In this document: one piece after another, positions 33,761 to 44,556 of the stretch
How positions within the stretch are numbered: position 1 is the first letter of the stretch
Layout: each line of letters starts with the position of its first letter
Source: Azolla caroliniana
Taxonomy: Eukaryota > Polypodiophyta
Assembly: GCA_043228905.1 (NCBI GenBank)
Contig: JBHGNT010000006.1
Coordinates: 9,982,001-10,046,000 of the forward strand
Direction of reading: 5' to 3'
DNA: 64,000 nucleotides
Program-made: the position numbers and the translations under genes
The notes under the pieces: generated by a model
Database searches by the model: none
Seen by the model: only the letters and a program-made list of their open reading frames with translations
What the model was told of the DNA's origin: nothing

Positions 33761-33989
33761 TCATGTTTCTAATGTTTCTTTTAATGGTTTTTGTTTTCTT
33801 CTTGATTGATGATGATTGATCGACATGCAGTCAACCTTGATCCAGATAACAATCAACAAAGGAACTTCGGTAACTTTTCCTTCTTATTTTTTCCTATTCT
33901 TTCTTCTCCCAATCTTATCATGTATAGTCAATATGTGTTGTTTTTCATCGATCCAATGTTGTAATGGTAATTAATTGGTTGTATAAAAT

Positions 33990-34260
33990 GTTTACATATG
34001 TGTATGAGGTCAATACCTCATTTGACATATATTTGATATGTGATTCGTGTCGTATGCGTATGAGGTTAATACCGCAATTGCGTATTACATTCACATACAT
34101 ATGTTACATATGTGTATGAGGTCAATACCTCGATTTCTAAGAAAATGATATGTGTTTGGTGTCGTATGCGTAAGAGGTCAATATCTCAATTGCGTATTAC
34201 GATTAAGCCTTATTTTTTGATGTTTCGTGTGCGTAGAGGCTATATGCCTCGATTACGTAT
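33990..34260. repeat. Leader tandem repeats with small hairpins
   Basis: Units of about 110 bases with the pattern GTGTATGAGGTCAATACCTC ... GTCGTATGCGTA.GAGGT repeat two to three times. TGAGGTCAATACCTCA (34005-34020) can fold with a 6-bp stem and CAAT loop; a near copy lies at 34117-34132. All this is within the untranslated leader of chromovirus element 2. Confidence 0.55.
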
Positions 34261-35441
34261 CTTGGTTACATCATTATTGGCTATTTGATATTACAATTTT
34301 TTTAAATATATGCATATGTGGTCATATGTATACGTATTTGATCGTATATATGTGATAAATATACATATATGTATATTAGTTATTGCGTGATTTCTATATC
34401 GTATGTGTATATTCGGGGAAAGGATCTTGGTGTCCATCCTCACATTTTTGTGAGAATGGCGTAGTCACCATCCTTTTTTCAACAATTTTTTTGTTGACAT
34501 CCCTGTTGGTCACTTCGATTTCGTTACGAAATGAAACGATCATAGCCACAAGGATGTTGAGAACATAGGGCTTGACCCATTTCATGTGAGGTCGCTCCTA
34601 GGACACACATATCCAACATCCCTCCCTCATTACATGGATACGATGCCACCATGAGATCATTCTTACGAAAGGCATTCGTAATGATGTAACCATTTGACGG
34701 GCCACGTGGGCCTACTACGAAAAGAGGGCTCATTTGGCTTGACCATTAGGTTGCACTTTGGCGTATGCCATCGTAATTATGAGACTTGAGGTTAGGTAAC
34801 GTACCAACATAGTTTGCGGTAAACGAGAGGGGAATAAGGACTCTTGACATATATGTTTCTTTTAAAAAAACATATATGGGTAAATGCCTCGCATATGTTT
34901 TATACGCATAAAAAATTAAATATTCAACATGAGCAACCTATTTGGTTAGCTTAAGTGTTTAATGCATTTGTTCTTGAGGTCTTGAGTTCAAATATGACCA
35001 AGACCATACACCATTGTTGATACATATGACTATAATACATGTTTCGACTTTAGGTCTAAGTGCACTTCGGGGTCATCGTAATAGGGCTTAAAGAGCCGAA
35101 ACCACATACGTGGGCACAGAAACATAGTTTATTGTTAACATTTTTTTCGTGTATAAACTATTCATGACGTGAACATAAATGGTTGAGCCTCGGGGAGCCC
35201 CCATGAAAAAATCGATATAGAGATCAAGGAAAGACATTCATTTGTCACCCCCATGGTTTTTAAAACCCCTTTGTGTTACCATAGTAACCTAATCTTGAAC
35301 CTCATCTCATACGTTTAGAGGGGTATTGACATGAGATCATGATATCGATTAATGTTGGCCCATGATATGTTTACATCACGACTTGATGTTATGACTATCG
35401 GTCTGACCTTATCCTATTTCTTTGCCAGAAATAATCATTCA
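34261..35441 (+). other. Remaining leader of chromovirus element 2; no gene seen
   Basis: AT-rich, no supported ORF. Includes a TTGAGGTCTTGAGTTCAAATAT stretch that resembles part of the LTR at 41803-42258. A short insertion inside the leader is possible. Confidence 0.4.
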
Positions 35442-36185
35442 ATGGCTCAGAATAACGACCCGATGTTATCCGCTCAAGCGGAAGGAACTCAAGGAAATCC
35501 TCCTGGACTAATCTCCATTGAGTCGTATTTCTTACAAATACAACATTTCCTTAGTTCAACCGCTCATCAGATGTCCAAACTTAGGCAATCTCAAAGTGCT
35601 CTCGAGCCACGTATCATTAGTTTACAATGTGACACTAATAGACCCGATGAGCGTCAAGGTGAACCATCATTTGTCGTAAAGCCATTTACGGGAGAAAAAA
35701 ATGAAAGAACCGAAGAAGCAATTTGCACGTGGTTGGGCCGATGGGAGTCTCATTTTGAGCTCTATCGCACACCAGATAGTATAAAGATTGCATATGTCGG
35801 CCGAGAACTAGGGGGTAAGGCCGCCGCCTGGTGGCGTGGGCTCCGAACTTTGGGGAAATTGCCTGATACTTTGACAGATTTTGTCATAGTTTTCAATGGC
35901 CAATTTCTGCAACCTCCCTCTTGAACCGAGGTAGCACAATCTTTAATGAACCTCTCTAGTAGGAAGTTTTCCTCGCTAGAAGACTACGTTTACCATTGCT
36001 CGAACCCAAATCCAAAAATCGGGTCTAGAAGGGGACAATTGTTTGATAGCTTGTTTTGTCAATGGCATCCCCAATTCGGACTATCATTGGATAGTGCACG
36101 ATAAGGATCCAAAATCCTTCGAAGAGGCCGTTGAAATAGTTCTTCACTATCAACGCACTTCGAAGAAGGACTCTCGATCGGAGGC
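35442..36185 (+). pseudogene. Chromovirus gag (element 2), truncated
   Basis: ATG 35442 begins MAQNNDPMLSAQAEG, parallel to element 1. It reads through RPDERQGEPSF where element 1 has a TGA, then GRWESHFELY and KAAAWWRGL, to a stop at 35922-35924. Out-of-frame continuation to about 36185 covers the region before the zinc knuckle, which is absent. A capsid-like role is inferred from position and from element 1. Confidence 0.75.
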
Positions 36186-36235
36186 TCACTAGCGTCCGTG
36201 TGTGAGTGTAGGGAGGTCGAAGCTTGGTTTTCGGC

Positions 36236-36560
36236 TATACACATACATGTGTGTGTATATATATATACATATACACATACAAATATACATGCATTACATA
36301 TTACATATATACACATATGTACATTCATATATTCATTAATTCATGTTTATTCATGCAAGCATACATATTTTATGCATACATTACATACATATATTTATTC
36401 ATTCAAACATGCATACATTACATACATATATTTATTCATTCAAACATGCATACATTACATATGTACATTACGTGCAAATACATACATACATACATACATA
36501 CATACATACATACATACATACATACATACATACATACATACATTCATTCATTCATTCATA
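36236..36560. repeat. (ACAT)n / (CATT)n microsatellite, right part
   Basis: Resumes the tetranucleotide tract beyond chromovirus element 2, nearly pure at 36475-36540. The unit switches to CATT at the end. Confidence 0.9.
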
Positions 36561-36855
36561 CTAAACATAACATTCAAACATTCATGGTTTTTTCTTTTAG
36601 ACTTTTGCCACCTCCTCCTCCCCTGCTTTCCTCATTGCTGTTGTTGCCTCTTCTCATCTTGTTGCTTCTGTTCTTGTATTGCAGCCTTTGGCCTTTTTTT
36701 GCCGCCTTTGTTCTCATATTGCTGCCTTTGGTCTTGTTTTGTTGCCGTTGCCGCCTCTCGCCTTGTTGTGCTACCTTTGCTCACCTCTATCCTCTATCGG
36801 GGTTGCCACACCTACTCTACAAAAAATTTATGGGTACAAACAAGAAGTAACACAC
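36561..36855. other. Low-complexity GTTGCC/CTTGTTGC stretch
   Basis: Imperfect TTGTTGCxTTTG repeats give Leu/Cys-rich open frames on the plus strand. No recognisable protein. Confidence 0.5.
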
Positions 36856-37207
36856 CTACAAACATCATACATTCATAATGCACACATACTTAACCAACAC
36901 CCATAAATTCCTAGACATACACACATAAACACACACACAACATATACAATAATACACACATGCCATACATACAATATATGCAATAAATGAAATTAATACA
37001 ATACAATATGTACATACATACACACATACCTATATACAAACATCATACATACATAATGCACATATACTTAACCAACACCCATAAATTCCTACACACACAC
37101 AAACACACAACTCATACAATAATACATACATGCCATGTGTACAATATATGCAATAAATGAAATTAATCCAGTACAATATGTTCATACATACACACATACC
37201 TATATAC
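36856..37207. repeat. Tandem duplication, unit about 178 bp
   Basis: 36856-37033 and 37034-37207 are near-identical: both contain CTTAACCAACACCCATAAAT and ATATATGCAATAAATGAAAT. Differences are scattered single bases. Confidence 0.75.
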
Positions 37208-37670
37208 ACTTACATACATACACATATAACACATACATACTGACGTGTCTAACTACACCCAAAAATTTAAGAGGGCAAGTGAGGGAATCACGGGTGCGGA
37301 CGGTGGAGGTTGCACTGTTGATGGTGCATGCAATCTCCACCGTCTGTTTAGGATTAAAAAAAAGGCGCGCATCTGCTTTCACTTTTTGGGGAGCCTGAGG
37401 AGCCCTGCTCAACCTTTAGGGAGCCCAACTCACTAGTTTATGGAGCCTTGCTCATTGGTTAAGAAGCCAGTTCTTCTTATGTAGGAGCCCTGCTCATTAT
37501 TTTATGTAGACTATAAAATCCCTGGAGTTTTTTATGCCTATCATTTTCAACAGATTTTTCAAAACAAAGCGTCTTGGTTTGAGGGAAATTGATTCGCTGA
37601 TAAACACATGTTGTCGATCACCACCTGCACCCACATCCGAGGAGCAAAATCTATCACTAGAGGTATACAT
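37208..37670. other. Anonymous intergenic DNA
   Basis: Contains a GGGAGCC-type short repeat around 37390-37490 (GGAGCCCTGCTCA recurs). No gene seen. Confidence 0.4.
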
Positions 37671-37679
37671 TGTCATGGT

Positions 37680-37800
37680 TTTTACTTGTTTTTGGGGTTA
37701 GGGTGTAGGAATTACTTGTTTTTGGGGTTAGGGTGTAGGAATTACTTGTTTTTGGGTTTAACGTTTTTACTTGTTTTTGGGTTCATGGTTTTTACTTGTT
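37680..37800. repeat. 30-bp tandem repeat
   Basis: ATTACTTGTTTTTGGGGTTA plus GGGTGTAGGA is repeated about three times in register, degenerating at the right. The open frame across it repeats a 10-residue peptide. Confidence 0.85.
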
Positions 37801-37817
37801 TTTACATCTTGGTATGC

Positions 37818-38325
37818 TTGGTTTGTGCTTTCAAAGACTCTTGCATGCATTGCATGATGGTTGCATGTAGGTTTAGATTAGGGTTTAGATCCCAAATGCA
37901 TGTTTTGGGTTTAGGGTTTATGTTGCATGCATTTGAAACTATCTGAATATACTTGGTTTAGGATTTAGGAACTCTTGGATGCATTGCATGATGGTTGCAT
38001 AGGTTTAGGTTAGGGTTTAGATCCCAAATGCATGTTTGGGTTTAGGGGTTATGTTGCATGCATTTGAAACTATCTAAATATACTTGGTTTAGGGTTTAGG
38101 AACTCTTGCATGGATTGCATGATGGTTGCATGTAGGTTTAGATTAGGGTTTAGATCCCAAATGCATGTATTGGGTTTAGGTTGTAGGTTGCATGCATTTG
38201 AAACCATATGAATATGCTTGGTTTAGGGTTTAGGAACTCTTGCATACATTGCATGTAGGTTTAAATTAGGGTTTAGATCCCAAATGCATGTTTTGGGTTT
38301 AGGGTTTATGTTGCATGCCATATTA
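37818..38325. repeat. Telobox-containing tandem repeat, unit about 132 bp, four copies
   Basis: The marker ACTCTTGCATGCATTGCATG begins units at about 37840, 37970, 38101 and 38235. Each unit contains one or more TTTAGGG strings (plant telomere repeat or telobox core) and TGTTGCATGCATTTGAAAC. The units are imperfect. Confidence 0.8.
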
Positions 38326-40815
38326 ATAAACATAGGGATTAAGAAAGTTGTACTTGGGCTACAATTTCCAGAGTTTTTATTTATTTGAGTACTCCTTTAT
38401 CTGCATACTGTTTATTTATTATATAGGCCATGACATACAAAATGATGCAAAGAGAAAACTAGAATTCAATCCACCTCATTTCCATCAAAATTTGTTTGTT
38501 GCTAGGGCTTTCAACATTTTATTTGGATTCCACAAAAATATGGTGCAAAGTTTGATGATTTCAGCACCTCCATCTCGTCATTATCCCTTGGATTTTTGTT
38601 TCTAGAGCCACAACCATGGCTTGAGATATTCTATATATTGGTGATTGTGTTATATAATATGATTTTGTAGAGTTCATGGTGCACTTATTTTTGTGCTAAA
38701 AGTGAGTAAAGAATAGTAGTTATTGTTTGCTTTTTCTAGGCATTGTCTTTGTATCATGAGTTCCAGAAACAACAAAGACAAGCAACTTCTCAAAATGGTG
38801 TGAATGTTGGAGCTAAACCTTTAAATGAGGGATCACCAAAGACGCTGACATTTGGTTTATTTGTTTGTCTCATGAGTTCTCCAACAATTTTGGTTCCACT
38901 CTCAAGCATCTTTATTTGTTGAGTTGTGACTAACATTTATCAGTTTTGCCCAAAGTTTTAATTTAGGAAGCTAGATTACTGCATCATTTTTCCATCTATT
39001 GTGTTACTTGCTTTGACAAGAAGGCAACAACAATTGTAATATTTGATTAGGTGATCCCACATGCCACTAAGGCCTTCCAAAGATGTCTCCCTCTAGGATT
39101 TTTTCTATTGTCTAGAAGCTATATATGTGTGTCCAAATTGCTCACTTCTTTTGTTCAACTTCTTTTGTCTTGGGTTAAGAGAAAGATGATTCCAAGCAGT
39201 TTCAAGTATGACCTCTTCGGATGGGTGGCGTTGGCCTTTGGGATCACACTATGTGGTTCGAATGTTTAGGAATGGTTTCCCTACACCTGCTCGATAGATG
39301 CACAAGGAATCCAATCCAAGCAAAGCTTATGAATGAAATGAAATTCAATTGATGTAAGTGAGGGATAGGACATATACTCATGGGAGGATGTATTGTATGA
39401 CGGCATTTTGAGGTAGTATATATGGTTACCTTATTCTTTCAATCCTGAATTCTGAAATTTTTACTGATAGAGAAGACATTACAAGGGTGGTCTTACTCCC
39501 AGTCTACATATTGAAATATATCCATATAGATATCACATAATCCATCTAACTCCTAGAATCTATTGATCATTGGATGTGATGTGCTCCAAATGTTCTGTGT
39601 ATATTTTTCTTACACAAGTTTGTATCTATGAACTAAAACTACATCTTGGGGCATCTTTATATGACAACTTCTTTTTGCTCATTGTTGCTCACATTGTTAT
39701 ATTTCTTTGTGAAGCGAACATGAACCACAACTTTGTTAATTTATATATGTAGCTCCATTGAAAATGCCATCATGGTAATATCTCAATGTTCTTATATGAA
39801 TATCCATTGAGTACTGTATGGATTTTGGGTGTGTTAAAACCACAGATTTTCTGTTCAATGCTCAAAAAGGGTCAGAATTCAATCTTATAGAGAATCCTAC
39901 AAGAATACTAATATATGAGTTCAATACATTCTAAACTTGTCCTATTATTATGAGATATTGTAGTTGAGTAATGGTACAAAAGAATGAAACACTTCTATTG
40001 AATTCAGGAGAATGGGGTAGAATAGAACGATTCTTATTTTCCATAACAAAAAATTTCGACCTATGGGGGCAATTAAAATGTCATCATATATGTGATCCCT
40101 TGTGAAGGGGGTTTGCTATTTTGTAGTTAAAAACTGTGTGAAGGTAATTAATGTGCTTATATGCTCATCCTTCTTGGTGGGATCTTGGTGGTGAGTAGCA
40201 TGCTTCTCTAGTACGACATCATGCTTACTCCATTCGATGAGCATGTGATAATGATATTCATCATCAACGAGGTTTTCGATGCATACCTTGTATATATTGA
40301 GACTAGGTAATATATTGATATTGGTACTCCAGAGAGATGTATGTATGGAAATTTATTTTTACACGCTAATATGGAATCTTTCATGTGGAATTGAAATGTT
40401 ATAGGTGCCATTGTTTCTAGTATTCTTTAGTAGTTGTTTGCTATGTCTATTTAACCTTGGAAATTCCAAGTGGTGTCCAATGCTTCCTACAAGTTTGAAA
40501 ATGTGAATGTGTTGGTTGATGATCCATAGGTAGTAGTATTCCATGGTAGAAAGTCAAAGAACTAAGAAAATGGCCAAATTATGAAAACAACTTTACATGG
40601 AACATGAGTGAGTTGCATACTATTGTGAATACAGTGAATGAGTGAGTTTGAAAATGTGAATGTGTCAGTGTGTCATTTCTTCTTGTGTTGGCTCATGATC
40701 CATAGGTAGAGTATCTCATGGTATAAAGCATAGTTCGTAATATTCGCATACGCATAGTTTAGTAGACATATGCGAACATTTGCATATGTTCACGTATGAT
40801 ATGTGATATTCGTTT
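38326..40815. other. Anonymous AT-rich DNA, no gene supported
   Basis: Short open frames occur but none has a recognisable domain or conserved-looking composition. TGAGTTTGAAAATGTGAATGTGT and CATGATCCATAGGTAG-type strings appear twice (near 40490 and 40640), a weak local duplication. Confidence 0.5.
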
Positions 40816-40820
40816 CCCTT

Positions 40821-40914
40821 CCCCCCCCCCCCCCCCCCTTTTTTGCAGTACATACTTCCCCTCATTATTTTCCATTTTCTCTGTCAAAACTATATTGTTC
40901 CTTTGAATGCTTTC

Positions 40915-40979
<65 letters not shown>
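40821..40979. repeat. (C)n run and (CT)n microsatellite
   Basis: 18 C at 40821-40838 and about 30 CT at 40919-40979. The frames across them are low complexity. Confidence 0.9.
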
Positions 40980-40981
<2 letters not shown>

Positions 40982-41242
40982 CTAAACAAGTTCGCGAGTT
41001 TGAGTATCACACTTTGATACAATGCTTTGCTTTTTATCATATTCGACCATGCTTTCTACATCTCTTCAACCGAGCCCAATCCTTGCATGAATTCCTCTCA
41101 CAACCACAATGTGCACTCTCGATTGCAACATTCATTGGTAAAGTTCTTGAACATCGAGAGTCACTACTCACTTTCACACGTATCACGTGAAATGTAATAT
41201 TTTTGGTCTCATAGGTCATATTTGACCTGCGAAGATGATAAT

Positions 41243-41246
<4 letters not shown>

Positions 41247-41301
<55 letters not shown>
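41247..41301. repeat. (CT)n microsatellite
   Basis: About 27 CT units. Together with 40919-40979 it gives two similar runs 330 bases apart. Confidence 0.95.
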
Positions 41302-41302
<1 letters not shown>

Positions 41303-41329
41303 ACGCCTGCTGCTAACGGCTCTTTCGGT

Positions 41330-41545
41330 TGTCTATCGTCGTCGCCATTTGACGTTGTCGTCGTCGTCATTTGTTGTCACTGTTGTTGCCACCGCCACAT
41401 GGTTGCTGCTAACGGTGTTGCTGCCACCACCGCCACCGCCGCTGCCATCTACTGCCTGTTGTCGTTGTTGTCACCGTCGTTTGTCGTCGTTGTTGTTGTC
41501 GTCGTCTACCACCGCCGTCGTTTGTCGCCGTTGTCGTTGTCACCT
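41330..41545. repeat. Imperfect GTC/GTT/GCC trinucleotide tract
   Basis: Trinucleotide repeats open in several frames, giving Val/Ala/Cys-rich peptides. No real gene is supported. Confidence 0.7.
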
Positions 41546-41802
41546 AGCTTCTTATGTCATTGGTTCAGTAAGCAAGAGGGCATAAATGTGCTTGTGCACT
41601 TGTACCTATCGTGCAAGGCACTGATGCTCGAATAAGTTTTCTGTCCTTCTCGCCTTTTTCTTTAGATTTTATGACTTCTAAACGAAACCATAAGGAAACA
41701 CATGAAGAAACTATAAGTAAGGAAGAATTTTTAGATGTCCTTAACGGTTTAGTTAAAATAAAAAAATGGGCAAAAGAGATTGAATCTAGAAAACAAAAAG
41801 TT

Positions 41803-42258
41803 TGTCACAGACACACCAAGCCCGATTGGAACGGAGCACGGACGATGGGGCTACAAGAGTGGAACTTAAGAAGCTAGGAATGACACAAGAGCATGAAGAC
41901 AAAGATGACGAAGGAGACAAGATGGAACGAAACGAGAATACTAGATTGATTTGTCAATGATTGGCGTTGAATCCCTTGGAAATGACTAAGGAGGTTACAA
42001 GTATTTATACTGTGAGTCAAACTACATGCATTAGAATATTTTGGAGAATATTCTAGAGCCGTCTAGAACCTTCTAGTTCTAAAACTTTCTAAAAACTCCT
42101 AGAAGTTGAAATAGATAATCTACTAGTAATCTACTAAGCTATATATAACATGATCATATATTTGGATGTGTTGGTTAGAACACAACACTTGATTATATAT
42201 CTCAAGAGGTCAAGAGTTCAAATATTGACATGACATGACTGTTGTCATGTCTGTGACA
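41803..42258 (-). repeat. LTR of a further element (minus orientation)
   Basis: Begins TGTCACAGACA and ends TGTCTGTGACA, an exact 11-base inverted pair with TG and CA. To the right, in the minus sense, is an AAAGAGGAGGATAA polypurine run, so it looks like the 3' LTR of a minus-strand element. A second, left-truncated copy in the same orientation is at 52360-52685. Confidence 0.7.
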
Positions 42259-42329
42259 TTATCCTCCTCTTTACGGCCGCCTTTTTGAAAGCGTGGTGTA
42301 GGGGTGAGCTAAAAGAGAAAACCAAAGTA

Positions 42330-43010
42330 CGTGGAGGAGTGAGTGACCATGAGTAGTCGTCACCAGAAATAGGAGCACAAGTGAATGCGAGCAACCATGT
42401 GTGGTCCTCACCGGAGACTAGAACACCAACGGGCATGAGCGACCATGTACAGTCCTCACCGGAGACTGTAACACCAATGTGAGTGTGAGCAACCATGTTC
42501 GGTCCTCACCGGAGACTAGAACACCAACGTGAGTGTGAGCGACAATGTAAGGTCCAACGGGCATGAGAAACCATGTACAGTCCTCATCGGAGACTGGAAC
42601 ACCAACGTGAGTGACCCTGTGCAATCCTCACCGGAGACAGGAACACCAACGGATGTAAGCGACCATGTGCTGTCCTCACCAAGAATTGGAACACCAATGG
42701 ACGTGAGTGACCATGTGAGGTCCTCACCGGGAACTGGAACACCAACGGGTGTGAGCGACCATGTACGGTCCTCAACAGAGACACGAACACCAAGGGCATG
42801 AGAGACCATGTACGGTCTTTCACCAGAGACAGGAACATTAATGGAAATGCGCAACCATGTGCGGTTCTCACCAGGAACTGGAACACCAACGGGCGTGAGC
42901 AACCATGTGCGGTCCTCACCGGAGACACGAACACCAACGGATGTGAACGACCATGTGCGGTCCTCACCAGGAACTGGAACACCAACGAGCGTGAGAGTCC
43001 ATGTACGGTC
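42330..43010. repeat. Minisatellite, unit about 45 bp, about 15 copies
   Basis: Units of the type GAGCGACCATGTGCGGTCCT plus CACCGGAGACTGGAACACCAACGG recur with variants. Because 45 is divisible by three, several frames on both strands stay open and repeat a 15-residue peptide. It lies between the LTR at 41803 and copia C. Confidence 0.85.
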
Positions 43011-43406
43011 TGTTGAGAAACAAGCTTAACAAAGGTATGTGATGCATATTGGTAAGTGAGATCTTCTACAGTAGCTATTAGGAAATTAGCTACTAGTGGA
43101 CATAAAGGTGAAACAACTATCTACAGCTATTTAGCTATGCAAAACTATTTAGCTAGTCACAGCTAAATTAGATGCATATATACGTCACTTATAACTTAGG
43201 TAAAAAGTAAGAGAGAGTAGTAGTTGAAAGAGAATAGAAAATTGATGAGAGCGAGTTGAGCTCTGCGTGTAATGAAATAGAAGAAGCTTTTTGGGTTTGC
43301 TACACAAAGGTAAGTCTCCTTCCCCTTCCCTTTCTATCTTGAGCTCTAAACTCCATCACATCACGATCCGTTGTGCATAAAGAAGAGTCGTAGTGCCTTC
43401 GTAACA
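43011..43406 (+). repeat. 5' LTR of copia C
   Basis: TGTTGAGAAACAAG to CTTCGTAACA, 396 bases, inserted in the 45-bp minisatellite. No partner LTR was found. Confidence 0.7.
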
Positions 43407-43419
43407 TGGTATCAGAGCA
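43407..43419 (+). promoter_or_regulatory. Primer-binding site of copia C
   Basis: TGGTATCAGAGCA, complementary to initiator Met tRNA, directly after the LTR CA. Confidence 0.9.
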
Positions 43420-43541
43420 GAGTTGCTCATAAAGAAGATTAGAGCAGTACAGATCTGAGAAGTTTGGTTCTGGTTGCTAATCTGAATCAGAGAGTTGCTT
43501 GTTGAAGTAATTGTAGCAAAAGCCCTAATTTGAAAGAGAAA

Positions 43542-44556
43542 ATGGCTACAGAAAATGGAAGCCAAATAGTCACAGAAAAGCTGGATAAAAATAATTTCCC
43601 TATGTGGAAGGAAATTCAAAATGAGAAATTTCCTGATGGGAAAAGGATACTGGGATTATATTGAAGGAGACCTAGAAGAGGCTCTGGAGATCCCTGAAGA
43701 AAATGTAACTACTGCACATATTAAAGCATTTAAGGAATGGAACCAAGGGGCAAGGAAAGTATTGCATTGGCTCTCACTTAACATCTTGGATTCGATGCTT
43801 GGACATATACAGGATGTTATGCTTCCAAAAGAAACTTGGGACAGTTTGGTAAAATTGTTTGCAATGAACACAAATGCTAGAAAGCTTCAGTTGAAGACCA
43901 AGCTAAATACCTTGGAAAAAGGTAAGATGTCAGTGAATGAGTATGCTTTGAAAATAAAGAGCATATGTGAATCACTTGCTTCTATTAATGTGAAGGTAGA
44001 AGATGATGATAAGGTGGAAATATGCTTAAGAGGCTTAGGACCTCAATATAAAAGCTTCAAAACATCTATTCTCACAAGGGACAGCATCCCAAGTTTTCCA
44101 GATTTGGTTTCAATGCTTGTAGTGGAAGAAAGAAATCAGATGGATGATGTAAACAAAGGAAACTCTGAGACTGAGGGGCAAGCCCTCTACAATAGTGCTG
44201 GAAGAGGCCGAGGAAGAGGCCATGGAAGATTTGGTTCAGGTAGAACCAACAACAATTATCAAGGAAGAGGACAACATGCTTTAAGTGGAAGAAACAACAT
44301 CAGAGGCAGGGGGAGCAATCGAGGTAGAGGTAAGCAAACTTATTTGAATGATGATGGTTGTTGGTATTGTGGAAAACCAAGCCATACACAGGTTGAATGC
44401 TATAAAAAGCAAAATGATGAAAAAAGAGGGAAGAGACAACAAAATAATTATGCTTCAACTAGTGAAGACTGTGATAAGGATGGTGCATTTGTGATGCAAC
44501 ATGAAACAACAGCAATGGATGAATGTTCACAGAGATGTAATGAAGATTTTATGTGA
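43542..44556 (+). pseudogene. Copia C gag
   Basis: ATG 43542 starts in one frame (MATENGSQIVTEKLDKNNF). After a shift near 43615 the frame 43621-44556 carries GYWDYIEGD, ARKLQLKTKLNTLEKGKMS (the conserved copia gag helix region), a Gly/Arg-rich linker and CWYCGKPSHTQVEC, a complete C-x2-C-x4-H-x4-C zinc knuckle. Gag packages element RNA. The protein is otherwise well preserved. Confidence 0.85.

Larger units (their letters stand above)
33293..36185 (+). mobile_element. Chromovirus element 2 (truncated), plus strand
   Basis: Same family as 20295-25412 in the opposite orientation. It keeps a complete 5' LTR, the primer site, a 1.7-kb leader and the gag start, and ends inside gag near 36185. 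Then comes a short unknown stretch and more (ACAT)n. No pol or 3' LTR is present. It preserves the leader lost from element 1. Confidence 0.85.

Noticed and set aside
40821-41545. Open frames in the (CT)n and GTC/GTT tracts
   Set aside because: Low-complexity translations only.
41661-41802. Small ORF MTSKRNHKETHEE... as a gag start
   Set aside because: Only 45 codons before it enters the LTR; no LTR or primer site precedes it.
42516-42985. Minus-strand ORFs encoding repeated GVPVSGED-type peptide
   Set aside because: Produced by the 45-bp minisatellite; the unit length keeps all frames open and there is no sign of selection on one frame.
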